64,000 nucleotides of DNA from contig NZ_CP022985.1 in assembly GCF_003425985.1 (NCBI RefSeq), forward strand, positions 471,501 through 535,500. Direction: 5' to 3'. The notes below the pieces were generated by a model. That model ran no database searches, was not told the origin of the DNA, and saw only the letters and a program-made list of their open reading frames with translations. Of this stretch, positions 48,869-57,526 are shown piece by piece. Numbering within the stretch: position 1 is the stretch's first letter; every line of letters begins with the position of its first letter. Source of the DNA: Mariniflexile sp. TRM1-10. GTDB taxonomy: Bacteria; Bacteroidota; Bacteroidia; Flavobacteriales; Flavobacteriaceae. The position numbers and the translations under genes were made by a program.

Positions 48869-49717
48869 ATGAAAAATTCAATTACACATCAAATTTTATT
48901 TCTCTCCCTAATATTTCAATTTAGTATTACAAATGCTCAAAATAAATTTGACATACCTTATGGAAGTAATGACTCAGTCGGGAAATACGTAGATTTAAAT
49001 GGGGCAAAAATATATTATGAGGAATATGGAAAAGGAGAACCGCTACTGTTAATTCACGGATGTGGCGCAGATATTAAATCAATGGAATATCAAATTGATT
49101 ATTTTAAAAATAAATACAGAGTCATTGTAGCCGATAGTAGGGGTCAAGGAAAATCAGAATTGAAAACCGACTCACTAACTTATACTCAAATAACAAAAGA
49201 TTGGGAAGGATTAGTTAATTACCTAAAATTAGATTCCATTAATATTCTTGGATGGAGTGATGGAGGCATAATCGGTTTAAAAATGGGAATTAGCAAAAAA
49301 ACTAAAATCAAAAAAATAGTTGCAATGGGCGCAAATTTAAGACCTGACACTACAGCAGTTAATAGTTGGGCTCCTGAAAATGTTAGAAAAAATCAAGCTC
49401 AAGTAAAGAAAATGATAGCAAATGGTGATACTTCTCAAGATTGGAATCTAGAACTTCAGCTCGATGGACTTTTATTAAACCAACCAAATATTAGCCATTC
49501 CGATTTAAAAAAAATAGCAGCCCCTGTTTTGGTAATGGTTGGAGACAGAGACATTATTAAAAACGAGCACGCTGTTGAAATTTTCAATAATCTCCCTAAA
49601 GGTCAGCTTTGCATTATGCCAGGTATTAATCACGGAGCCCCTCGGAACAATCCAGAAATATTCAACGAAATAGCAAATCGATTTTTTTCCGTTCCATTTG
49701 ATTATATTTTAAAATGA
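48869..49717 (+). CDS. Secreted alpha/beta hydrolase
   Basis: 282 residues from MKNSITHQIL, which gives a signal peptide ending near ITNAQ (about 22). A longer in-frame start at 48770 would overlap the previous gene. The catalytic set is HGCGAD (oxyanion region), Ser in LGWSDGG, Asp in GDRDII and His in GINHGAP. Related to proline-iminopeptidase/haloperoxidase-like hydrolases; the substrate is unknown. The region before the ATG (48782-48868) is a long non-coding leader. Confidence 0.8.
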   Translation: MKNSITHQILFLSLIFQFSITNAQNKFDIPYGSNDSVGKYVDLNGAKIYYEEYGKGEPLLLIHGCGADIKSMEYQIDYFKNKYRVIVADSRGQGKSELKTDSLTYTQITKDWEGLVNYLKLDSINILGWSDGGIIGLKMGISKKTKIKKIVAMGANLRPDTTAVNSWAPENVRKNQAQVKKMIANGDTSQDWNLELQLDGLLLNQPNISHSDLKKIAAPVLVMVGDRDIIKNEHAVEIFNNLPKGQLCIMPGINHGAPRNNPEIFNEIANRFFSVPFDYILK

Positions 49718-49724
49718 CGGCATA

Positions 49725-50453
49725 ATGAAAATTTCAGTAGCACAAACAAAATCAATTAAGGGAGATATTTCTGCAAATATTGAAACACATAAAAAATTAA
49801 TATCCCTTGCTATTTTATACAAAGTGGACACTATATTTTTTCCCGAACTTTCTGTAACAGGTTATGAACCTGAACTTGCAAAAGAGTTGGCAACAAATCA
49901 AGACAACAAAGAATTTGACGACTTCCAAGAAATTAGTAATAAAAACAGAATTACTATTGGAATCGGCATGCCAACAAACTCAAATTCAGGAATAAAAATT
50001 AGTATGATAATTTTTCACCCAAACTCACCAAGACAGACTTATTCAAAACAACAACTACATTCTGACGAGTTTCCTTATTTTGTAAATGGAGAAAAGCAAA
50101 TCATTTTGACAATTGACAATAAAAAAATTGCCCCAGCCATTTGCTATGAAAGTTTACAAACCGACCATTCGGACAACGCAAAGAAACTTGGAGCAGAAAT
50201 ATATGTGGCAAGTGTTGCAAAATCACAAAATGGTATTGACAAAGCTATGAAACACTACCCAGAAATTGCCCAGAAAAATTCTATTCCAATTTTGATGTCT
50301 AATTGTATTGGTTATTGCGACAATTTTTTAAGTGTTGGACAAACATCTGTTTGGACAAAACAAGGGAAATTAATTGGACAACTTAATGACAAGGTTGAAG
50401 GAATATTAGTTTTTGATACTGAAACAGAAGAAATAATTGAACAAACCATATAA
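49725..50453 (+). CDS. Nitrilase-superfamily carbon-nitrogen hydrolase
   Basis: 242 residues. The catalytic triad of this superfamily is visible: Glu41 (FFPELSVTGYEP), Lys109 (YSKQQLHSDE) and Cys141 (APAICYESL). No signal peptide. It likely hydrolyses an amide bond in a small molecule. The gene lies 7 bases after the hydrolase stop, in the same AT-rich patch. Confidence 0.85.
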   Translation: MKISVAQTKSIKGDISANIETHKKLISLAILYKVDTIFFPELSVTGYEPELAKELATNQDNKEFDDFQEISNKNRITIGIGMPTNSNSGIKISMIIFHPNSPRQTYSKQQLHSDEFPYFVNGEKQIILTIDNKKIAPAICYESLQTDHSDNAKKLGAEIYVASVAKSQNGIDKAMKHYPEIAQKNSIPILMSNCIGYCDNFLSVGQTSVWTKQGKLIGQLNDKVEGILVFDTETEEIIEQTI

Positions 50454-50497
50454 ACTGCTCCCCGATACCATTAAGCCACATTTTATAGTTACAATTT

Positions 50498-50692
50498 TTA
50501 CTTGCCGCGAATTGGATGCATGGCTTGGTGTTCTTTAAACTCCCCAATTTCCTCACTTAAGGTTTTATTGAGGTTTTGGAGCAGGTTATTTTGGAATTTC
50601 ATAATCCCTATTAAATCATGCATGGCATTTAAATTTTCTAATTGTTTGTAGACAATCGTTTCTAAATCGGCTTTGGTGTATCTTTTGCTCAT
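50498..50692 (-). CDS. Small helical protein, unknown function
   Basis: 64 residues (MSKRYTKADLETIVYKQL ...). Predicted to be alpha-helical with repeated Asn/Leu-rich segments (QNNLLQNLNKTLSEEIGEF). No family recognised. It is divergent from the SymE-like gene, with 48 bases between starts, so the two could share a control region. Confidence 0.5.
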   Translation of the reverse strand: MSKRYTKADLETIVYKQLENLNAMHDLIGIMKFQNNLLQNLNKTLSEEIGEFKEHQAMHPIRGK

Positions 50693-50740
50693 ATCATTTG
50701 TTTTTTAATACTACGAATATCCATAAATTATTTATATCGT

Positions 50741-50959
50741 GTGTTCGTAATAGCGAACAACCGATTAATAAGCCAATTTAGAAAGCTAAAAATCTATCAA
50801 AAATTCAGAAATCGAACTTGGGACAATACGACAGTGCCAGAGATACGATTGGAAGGAAATTGGTTGAAAAAACTCGGCTTTGAAATAGGAAAAGAAATTG
50901 AAATTAAACAACAAAAGAATAAACTGACTATCACATTAATTGAAAAGAGGGAAAAATAG
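50741..50959 (+). CDS. SymE-like toxin homologue (AbrB-fold)
   Basis: 72 residues. The core VPEIRLEGNWLKKLGFEIGKEIEIK followed by KLTITLIE (split over positions 32-65) matches the SymE type I toxin family, which has an AbrB-like fold. In E. coli its translation is controlled by the antisense RNA SymR. Here the start is uncertain; the annotated GTG has no upstream ATG in frame. No antisense RNA can be identified by eye. Confidence 0.65.
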   Translation: MFVIANNRLISQFRKLKIYQKFRNRTWDNTTVPEIRLEGNWLKKLGFEIGKEIEIKQQKNKLTITLIEKREK

Positions 50960-51147
50960 CGACGATGTCCATTCCGGCTAAGCTTCGTATCATTACCCTT
51001 AAAAAGAAAATCATTAAAAAACATAACCTAAGTCAACAATAACCATGTTGGACTTCTTCTTATTGCCTCTGTTTTAAATACCCAAAACGGCATGCGCTGT
51101 TTTTAACGAAAGTATGTAAATCAAAGGTTGAAAATGATCCTTACGAA

Positions 51148-51201
51148 TTAGGGATATAGCTTTTTCCCAAACTTTTAACTTTGGAAACGCTATATCCCTA
51201 A
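51148..51201. repeat. Palindrome with 13-bp perfect arms
   Basis: TTAGGGATATAGC (51148-51160) and GCTATATCCCTAA (51189-51201) pair perfectly. The 28-base interior itself continues as TTTCCCAAA / TTTGGAAA, so the whole element can form one extended hairpin. Confidence 0.75.
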
Positions 51202-51310
51202 ACTTGCTTAATATTATATTCTTTAAAACCTAACCATGGATTCATATAAAGAACTCATCTTCACTTTTTTCAATTGGCTACAAAATAATCTTTTTGCCCC
51301 ATATTTCACC

Positions 51311-51403
51311 TGTTTTTTTACTCCGTAGCGCTGCTATGAAGTGCTAAAAAGCTAAAATCTGGAACTAAAATCTCTATTTTTCGCTTCAATCAAAAAAGTC
51401 AAA
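51311..51403. repeat. Dispersed repeat, copy 2
   Basis: Related to 45025-45115: CCGTAGCGCTGCTATG, a variable middle, then ATTTTTCGCTT and AAAAAAGTC. Both copies lie between genes with no coding potential. Confidence 0.5.
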
Positions 51404-51423
51404 ATGAGTTCAAATAACACGAA

Positions 51424-51756
51424 CTAGGCTTTTACTTTTTTTGAAATAAAATAGGCTACACCATATTGCAAAAGATTCCCTATGGTTTTTTTGAAAAATG
51501 ATTTAGATTTCCCAAATAGTAGTTTTTTAGACAAATAGCCTCCCGTGATACTTACTGCTGTTTGTAATAAATTAGATTTTAAATCGGGGGAATGTGTAAA
51601 ATCTTGAAATGTATCCTTAATAATATTAATTGGTTTTATACTTTCGGAAGTTATAGCCAATTGCTCTTTTAATTCTTCAAACTTTATCTTTTTTTCAAGT
51701 TCTAAACGTGCAATCATGATATCTAATTCCGAAGTTTGATTTTTATGCCATGTCAT
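51424..51756 (-). CDS. Small protein of the YtxH/Holin-X gene cluster, unknown
   Basis: 110 residues. A charged helical N-terminus (MIARLELEKKIKFEELKEQL) is followed by a moderately hydrophobic C-terminal half with Gly-rich turns (TAVSITGGYLSKKLLFG). No family name is certain. Its start overlaps the end of the Holin-X gene by 14 bases, so it is part of the same small operon. Confidence 0.6.
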   Translation of the reverse strand: MTWHKNQTSELDIMIARLELEKKIKFEELKEQLAITSESIKPINIIKDTFQDFTHSPDLKSNLLQTAVSITGGYLSKKLLFGKSKSFFKKTIGNLLQYGVAYFISKKVKA

Positions 51757-52132
51757 TTGAATTAGTTTTAGAATTATTTAACATGTGTTTTTTCTTTAGC
51801 AATTTTTCAATAAATAAATTTGCTACAGGCGCTTTAATTATTTTATCTCTGTAAAAGCTAATACAAATGGTTACTATTAAATAAAAGCCAGATACAACTA
51901 AAAAGCCGAAATAGTCTTTACCCAGGAGTTCTCCTAAATAGAGACTAAGACCAATGCTTAGAAAGAGAACTACCATTGCAACACCCATAGTTATTACTAG
52001 CCTTGATAGAATTGATGAAGCTACATCGGCAATTTTGTCTATTGCGTAAAGTTTTCCCAATTCTATATTAATCTCTGCATAATCTTTAGCTTTTTCATAA
52101 AGCAATTCTATATTTGTTGCAATAGTATCCAT
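51743..52132 (-). CDS. Holin-X-like membrane protein (DUF1469/PHF type)
   Basis: 129 residues with two adjacent transmembrane helices (about 44-70, 76-97) and amphipathic ends (IELLYEKAKDYAEINIELGK). This pattern matches the Actinobacterial-Holin-X/DUF1469 family, which in Bacteroidetes is usually encoded next to a YtxH protein. The holin name reflects membership of a superfamily; no lysis role is implied. Confidence 0.75.
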   Translation of the reverse strand: MDTIATNIELLYEKAKDYAEINIELGKLYAIDKIADVASSILSRLVITMGVAMVVLFLSIGLSLYLGELLGKDYFGFLVVSGFYLIVTICISFYRDKIIKAPVANLFIEKLLKKKHMLNNSKTNSNDMA

Positions 52133-52142
52133 TTATTCTTCT

Positions 52143-52457
52143 TTATTTATTCATTTGTTCTCTTACAGTCCCCTTCATGTCCCTTGCTTCCTGCTTAATT
52201 TCTTCTTTTCCTTCATTTACTATTTTTTCGCCCTTATTTACCAGTTCTTCGCCTTTGCTTACAACCGAATGGTATGTGTTTGATACAGAATCTGCAACAT
52301 CTTTCAAACCACTCACTGCCTTGTCTTTAATATCCTTGCTTTTTTTAGCAATTTTATTTCTTGTTTCCGAACCTTTATCTGGGGCGAATAAAACCCCAAG
52401 GGCTGCACCTACGGCCACGCCGCTTAATACGCCAATTACTGCTTTACTTGTTTTCAT
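52143..52457 (-). CDS. YtxH-domain protein
   Basis: 104 residues. A short Gly/Ala-rich membrane helix (VIGVLSGVAVGAALGVLFAP) is followed by a charged helical region with repeated GEELVNKGEKIVNEG-type heptads, the YtxH/gas-vesicle-like pattern. Such proteins are often stress-induced in other bacteria. It is the first gene of the three-gene cluster, and the stop is 10 bases before the Holin-X start. Confidence 0.85.
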   Translation of the reverse strand: MKTSKAVIGVLSGVAVGAALGVLFAPDKGSETRNKIAKKSKDIKDKAVSGLKDVADSVSNTYHSVVSKGEELVNKGEKIVNEGKEEIKQEARDMKGTVREQMNK

Positions 52458-52511
52458 TGTCTTTTTTTTTAAATTATTAATTATTATTATTTTACACTAA
52501 CATACTTTATG

Positions 52512-53165
52512 TTAGTTTAATTGTAGTGCAACATATACACTAATATTACTATTTTTTCCATCTGGAAAGGTATAAGTGCCATCACCAATCTCCCGCTCTT
52601 TACCTACGGTTGTAAGTCCATAGTTATAACGTGCTCCAATTCCAATTGATTCAAAGTCAAAACCAATACCGGCTGAAATACCAGCATCAATTTTATTGAA
52701 GTCGTCATTATCAAAATTCTCTTCAAAATCGAATGAACCATCATCTGCTTCATTCGTTACTTGTGCATCAATTAAATAGGCAACATAAGGACCTACATGA
52801 ATATTAAAATTGGGAGTTACATTTGCCTTAAGCAATACAGGTACTTCAATGTAATTTAACTTAAACTTGGCTTCGCCCTCTGCGAAAATATTGTCATACA
52901 TTAATTTAGAACCTTTTCTACTAAATAAAAACTCAGGTTGTATCGCCAAAAAATCGCTTATTGGCATACTTACATATAAACCTGCATTAAAGCTTGTTAA
53001 TACATTATTATCATCTACATCTTCTGTGTACATGTTTGAAAAATTAAGACCACCTTTAATACCAAATCCTGCATCTGGAGAGGTAGTTGTTTGTGCTTGT
53101 AATGGTATGAATGATGCTCCTAAGGTTAAAACCAGAGCTATGATTATTTGAAATCTATTTTTCAT
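52512..53165 (-). CDS. Outer-membrane beta-barrel protein (PorT/OmpW-like type)
   Basis: 217 residues with a signal peptide (to about PLQAQ, residue 25). Alternating strands and the pattern GFGIKGGLNFSNMYTED at the start and GIGARYNYGLTTV near the end are typical of the Bacteroidetes porin-family outer-membrane barrel. Function is unknown. It lies just upstream of the YtxH cluster with a 54-base gap. Confidence 0.8.
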   Translation of the reverse strand: MKNRFQIIIALVLTLGASFIPLQAQTTTSPDAGFGIKGGLNFSNMYTEDVDDNNVLTSFNAGLYVSMPISDFLAIQPEFLFSRKGSKLMYDNIFAEGEAKFKLNYIEVPVLLKANVTPNFNIHVGPYVAYLIDAQVTNEADDGSFDFEENFDNDDFNKIDAGISAGIGFDFESIGIGARYNYGLTTVGKEREIGDGTYTFPDGKNSNISVYVALQLN

Positions 53166-53667
53166 AATTTGAGGTTTGAGGTTTTATTGTTTATCGTATG
53201 CTACAAAGATGCGACAGACTTAGAGTTTGTTTATTATAAAATATTTTAGATATTTTATAGAATTCCCATTTTTCAACTTAGAAGTGATTTAAAAATAAGT
53301 TTTTATATGTTTTAAATTAGGATCCAATTAAAGATTCAAGACCGCTAAAAGAAAATAGAATATAGACTAAAGAATATAGACTCAATGATAACAAATCTGT
53401 AATCTTTTAAAAAGCCATTATCACTGTGTTTGCAGTGAATTGTAAAAGTTTTGCGAGTATAGGAAATTTTAAAGTTCTGAGGAAAGATATAAAAAAACAA
53501 GAGGCTAAAAAGTCCTTTAAATTTAATTTGTCAGGAGCTTGTCGAAACCGATATTGAGTACCAGCAAGTTAAAACATTTTAACAAACTCAATATGAATAT
53601 AGGACTAGACTTTTTAACCTCTTGCGGCTCTATCAGTATTCTGTTGAAAAAGAGAAGAAACGGAATA
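53166..53667. other. Non-coding gap with an R-element copy
   Basis: No gene is seen. The inverted-repeat element R1 (53498-53624) lies just downstream of the GH2 gene on the minus strand. The remainder, to about 53460, shows no recognised signal. Confidence 0.6.
53498..53624. repeat. R element, copy R1
   Basis: Termini CAAGAGGCTAAAAAGTC and GACTTTTTAACCTCTTG are inverted with one mismatch. The inside includes TTTAAATTTAATTTGTCAGG and GCTTGTCGAAACCGATATTG, both found in the other copies. A MITE-like or REP-like element about 127 bases long. Confidence 0.75.
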
Positions 53668-56082
53668 TTATTTGTCTGAAACAGATTTAATATGGATGGT
53701 AGCTTCTTTTAATTCTGGGGAACTTACCGTAAGCTTTATGTCTCCAGTTTTTGAAGTACTTTTAATTATAACCATTGCTTTTCCCTTCCATGCTTTTCGT
53801 TTATTGGCAACGTATAAATCGGTGTCTTTAAGGTTGGCATTGTCAACAGCCACAATCACTCCAGGGCCATCAATATCAAACTGAAGTTGGTTTTCTGCAT
53901 TAGGGTTGATGGTTCCTGCTGTGTCAATGACTTCAATGGTAATGAACGATAAATCCTGTCCGTTAGCCACCAACTGTGTTCTGTCGGCAATTAGCCTAAT
54001 TTTAGTGGGATTGCCGGAGGTTTTTAAAACCGTTGTTTCTATTTCGTTATTGTCTTTTACTCCCACAGCAGTCAATTCACCACTGGAATAGGGCAAAGTA
54101 AAGTTTGCTTTGAACTCTTGTTCTTTGGTCGTTGATTGTTCGCCTATGAGTTCTTTATTAAGATACAATCTCACTTTAGGATATCTGGAATATACTTCTA
54201 CCTCAATATCTTTACCTTCATGTCCTGGCCAAGTCCAGCTTTCCCATGTGGGCCAAACGGACCAATCTGTTAATTTGATTTCGCCATTTTCTGGATTGGG
54301 TTCTTTTACGGCCAAATATATTTTTTCAGTACCGTTGTATAACATGTCCCGATAATGCGAAATAGGTTTTCGCCAACCTATCAAATCAATATCACCACAA
54401 TATGCTCCATGATAAGGAAAATGGTCTCTAACGTAATGTTCTCCTTCGGTTTCGCCGGGGTAATAATAACGTCCTATTCCAGATTCGCCAAGATAATCTA
54501 TAGCGGTCCATACAAAATCGCCAATAATATATTTGTTGTTTTGTGTCAAGTTCCAGTTGGCAAATGCGTCTTTAGGATAAGATTCTGTTTGCACTATAAT
54601 TCTTGAAGGCACCCGCTCGTGATCTGAAGGAGCTTCGTGCAACTGATAATTGTAACCTCCAATATCGTGAACGGCAAATAAAGGATCGAAGATTTCCCAA
54701 CCCTGTCCCCAAGTAGTCATTGCCGAAGTCACCGGTCGTGTAGTATCTGTATTCTTGATTGTATTGACCAGCATTTTAGCAGTCTCAACAGCTTCCGGTT
54801 TTGTTCGTTCGATAATTTCGTTCCCGATACTCCACATAATTATTGAAGGATGATTGCGATCGCGCAATACCATGGCTTTTAAGTCGCGTTGTGCCCACGC
54901 ATCAAAATACTTGGCATAGTCATTTGGGGTTTTACTTTCCCTCCATCCGTCAAAGCATTCGTCAATAACGAATAAGCCATATTTGTCACAGGCATCTAAA
55001 AAGGCTTCCGAAGAAGGGTTGTGTGCCGTTCTCACGGCATTAAATCCTGCCGATTTGAGCAATTTTACTTTTCGTTCTTCGGCTCTGTCGTATGCTGCAG
55101 CACCCAAAGAACCATTATCGTGATGTACGCAACCACCATTCAGGATAACAGGTTTACCATTTAGTTGAAATCCGTCTTCCGGAGTGAATTTTATGGAGCG
55201 TATACCAAATGTTTGTTTGGTGTTGTCAACGACTTCTTTGCCCTTTAGTATTTGTATTTGAGCTGAATATAAGTTTGGGGTTTCTGGTGACCATAATTCC
55301 GGTTTTGAAACCGTTATGGTTTGTTCTACTTCTTTTTCGCTATTTGCTGCAAGCGTTACATTTATTTGGTTGTCTCCTGCGTTTCCTTTGTTTTTGCCCT
55401 GAAGCTTGGTTTTAATCACCATATTTTGTGATGAAGCAGTTTCATTTTTAACCGTTGTTTTTATTTTAACGGTCGCTTTTTTAGAAGATACTTCGGGAGT
55501 AGAAATGGCTGTGCCCCAATTGGTAATATGTACCGGATTGGTGACAATCATCCAAACATGGCGATAGATACCCGAGCCGCTATACCAACGAGAATTTTTC
55601 TGTTGGGCATTGTCAACGCGAACAGAAATACTATTTTCTTTGTTTAAATCTATATAGGGCGTTAGGTCGTAACCAAATGAGGTGTACCCGTAAGGATAAA
55701 TACCTAGGGATTTTCCATTGATAAAAACCTCTGAATTCATATATACGCCTTCAAAATAGATAGTGATTTTTTTGTCTTTCCATTCTGAGGTTGGTGTAAA
55801 TGTTTTTCGATACCAACCAATACCAGCGGGAAAATAGCCGCCATCATTGCCCATTGGGTTTTTAGGGTCTGTTTGCCCTTCAATGCTCCAATCGTGCGGT
55901 AAATCAAGTTCTCGCCAATTGCTGTCGTCAAAATTAGGGGTGTTGGCGTTTAGCGGATCTCCTAAATAAAATTTCCAATTGGAATCAAAGAGCTGTTTGC
56001 GCTCTGTAGTTTGTTGGCTATAGGTAGTTATAAAAAAACTGAATACAAAAAGTGCGAGTAGAAAGCGGCGAAACTTTAGCAT
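53668..56082 (-). CDS. Secreted GH2 glycoside hydrolase (beta-galactosidase-like)
   Basis: 804 residues with a signal peptide (to about TYSQ, residue 22). The N-terminal sugar-binding domain, the Ig-like middle and the TIM barrel follow the GH2 order, with NHPSIIMWSIGNEI giving the acid/base Glu422 and IVQTESYPKD the probable nucleophile Glu500. A C-terminal Ig-like domain of the DUF4982 kind follows from about 620. It likely removes terminal beta-linked sugars. The promoter is probable at 56114-56121. It lies about 17.5 kb from the nearest SusCD pair, so it is not obviously part of a utilisation locus. Confidence 0.93.
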   Translation of the reverse strand: MLKFRRFLLALFVFSFFITTYSQQTTERKQLFDSNWKFYLGDPLNANTPNFDDSNWRELDLPHDWSIEGQTDPKNPMGNDGGYFPAGIGWYRKTFTPTSEWKDKKITIYFEGVYMNSEVFINGKSLGIYPYGYTSFGYDLTPYIDLNKENSISVRVDNAQQKNSRWYSGSGIYRHVWMIVTNPVHITNWGTAISTPEVSSKKATVKIKTTVKNETASSQNMVIKTKLQGKNKGNAGDNQINVTLAANSEKEVEQTITVSKPELWSPETPNLYSAQIQILKGKEVVDNTKQTFGIRSIKFTPEDGFQLNGKPVILNGGCVHHDNGSLGAAAYDRAEERKVKLLKSAGFNAVRTAHNPSSEAFLDACDKYGLFVIDECFDGWRESKTPNDYAKYFDAWAQRDLKAMVLRDRNHPSIIMWSIGNEIIERTKPEAVETAKMLVNTIKNTDTTRPVTSAMTTWGQGWEIFDPLFAVHDIGGYNYQLHEAPSDHERVPSRIIVQTESYPKDAFANWNLTQNNKYIIGDFVWTAIDYLGESGIGRYYYPGETEGEHYVRDHFPYHGAYCGDIDLIGWRKPISHYRDMLYNGTEKIYLAVKEPNPENGEIKLTDWSVWPTWESWTWPGHEGKDIEVEVYSRYPKVRLYLNKELIGEQSTTKEQEFKANFTLPYSSGELTAVGVKDNNEIETTVLKTSGNPTKIRLIADRTQLVANGQDLSFITIEVIDTAGTINPNAENQLQFDIDGPGVIVAVDNANLKDTDLYVANKRKAWKGKAMVIIKSTSKTGDIKLTVSSPELKEATIHIKSVSDK

Positions 56083-56113
56083 GTTTTTTTTGGCTTTTAA
56101 TTGGCTTGATTTA

Positions 56114-56121
56114 CAAATGTA
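56114..56121 (-). promoter_or_regulatory. -7 element for the GH2 gene
   Basis: On the minus strand TACATTTG matches TAnnTTTG 31 bases before the GH2 ATG. A properly spaced TTG is not found upstream. Confidence 0.45.
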
Positions 56122-56258
56122 GAAAATACACTTATAAATATGTAAAAAATAAAACTTATTTTAAACTTTTATTTTTAGGGCTTGTTAAGGAGCTGTTTTT
56201 TAGAGTTCTGATTAACGTAATCTTTGCTACGCCACAGGTTTTGGAGTTGATCAAATAA

Positions 56259-56288
56259 AAAAAGCAAGCCAAAATTAGCTTGCTTTTT
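56259..56288 (-). terminator. Terminator after tRNA-Tyr
   Basis: The arms AAAAAGCAAGC and GCTTGCTTTTT form a perfect 11-bp stem ending in a T-run on the minus strand, just past the tRNA 3' end. Confidence 0.85.
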
Positions 56289-56291
56289 CTG

Positions 56292-56373
<82 letters not shown>

Positions 56374-56698
56374 AAAACCGAGCGCAAATATATTATAGTT
56401 TAGCAACTATGCAAAATAAAAATGCGCTTTTTATAATTCATATCATTGTTATCCGATAAAACCTTTACAATTCTCTGCAAACGCAATGATAATAGGCTTT
56501 TTAAGAGATTATGAATTTGCGGGCTTGCTTCTGTAATAATTTGTTACCTAGCGAATATTAAAACAAAAATAAAAAAGCAAATATCCATTTGAATATCAAT
56601 TTGTTGCCATTTAGTCTAGTCTATTTTCTTTATTCTATTTTCTATTTTCTTTTAACAAAGCCTTGAATCTTGAATCAGACACTATTAAATTATTGATT
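56374..56698. other. Gap holding the tRNA promoter
   Basis: Apart from the promoter at 56385-56415 no gene, repeat or terminator was recognised in this 325-base gap. AT-rich runs suggest only simple sequence. Confidence 0.5.
56385..56415 (-). promoter_or_regulatory. Promoter of tRNA-Tyr
   Basis: On the minus strand TTTG (56412-56415), 19 bases, then TATATTTG (56385-56392) matches both the -33 and -7 consensus of Bacteroidetes. The -7 box lies 12 bases before the tRNA 5' end. Confidence 0.75.
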
Positions 56699-57526
56699 TT
56701 ATCTTCTGCCACCGCCTCCACCATTTCTAAAACTTTGGCGCATCTCTTCGGTTTTCTTTTTAACAATAGATGTGTATGCTTCTCTTGTTACTTCTTTTCC
56801 TTTTGAAGGCATTACAATAACATCCTTCTCTTCTGGATTTAATATAATTTTAGAGCAATATATAGTCGTTCTATCGGCATTCACTTCTAAAATCAAACCG
56901 GGAAGCCCCCAATAATCATCGGGTCCTAGACTAACAGGGATCTGCATGGTGTACCACGCTACTATTTGTATTTCTTTGGCTTTTGGTGTTTCGGTTTCAT
57001 CATCATTCGGCGGTCTTCTAAAACGTGTAAAATCTACCGCATCAACTGTTTTTGTTGCTGTGGCTTTAAAACACGTATACTGCCCTATTTGTTTGGTTTC
57101 AGCTTCCATTTTCCAGTTGAACTTGGGCAGTGAATCTTTAATTAAAAATTGCTTTCCAAAAAACTCCTGTTCTTGTAACAACAAGTTGCTTTTAATATTT
57201 TTATACTGCGGACCGCCTGTAAAACTGCTCATCATGGCACCCCAACGGTTGCCACCTCCTGAAGTCTCTAGTTTTTCTTCTTCTTTATAAAAAGATTCGG
57301 ATTGATTAAAAGTAAGTACAAATGTTTTTTCAAGTCTGCTTCTCATACGATCGGCTATTTGGTTTCTTCGTTCTTCACTCATATCACTACCTCCAAAATT
57401 GCTCATATCGACTGCGGTTTTAGATTCGTAATACGCTTTTCCTTGAAAATCTTTTTGGGCAAATGCCAAAACAGACGTAAAAAAGGCTAAATAAATAATA
57501 TGTGTTTTAATAAAATAGCGTTTCAT
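56699..57526 (-). CDS. GLPGLI-family secreted protein
   Basis: 275 residues with a signal peptide (to about AFAQ, residue 24). The family name motif WGLPGLILEV is at 206-215. The protein has an all-beta look and ends in a Gly/Arg-rich tail (FRNGGGGGRR). GLPGLI proteins are restricted to Bacteroidetes and their role is not settled. Confidence 0.9.
   Translation of the reverse strand: MKRYFIKTHIIYLAFFTSVLAFAQKDFQGKAYYESKTAVDMSNFGGSDMSEERRNQIADRMRSRLEKTFVLTFNQSESFYKEEEKLETSGGGNRWGAMMSSFTGGPQYKNIKSNLLLQEQEFFGKQFLIKDSLPKFNWKMEAETKQIGQYTCFKATATKTVDAVDFTRFRRPPNDDETETPKAKEIQIVAWYTMQIPVSLGPDDYWGLPGLILEVNADRTTIYCSKIILNPEEKDVIVMPSKGKEVTREAYTSIVKKKTEEMRQSFRNGGGGGRR

Larger units (their letters stand above)
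50960..51423. other. Non-coding gap with a palindrome and a repeat copy
   Basis: No convincing gene is seen. It holds a large hairpin (51148-51201) and the second copy of the dispersed repeat (51311-51403). Nothing else was recognised. Confidence 0.6.

Noticed and set aside
51424..52457. Prophage remnant suggested by a holin-like protein
   Set aside because: The Holin-X/DUF1469 and YtxH pair is a common chromosomal envelope cluster. No capsid, tail, integrase or lysin gene is nearby.
53672..56082. Several plus-strand frames opposite the GH2 gene
   Set aside because: They lie entirely within the GH2 coding sequence and have no recognisable domain, so they are shadows.
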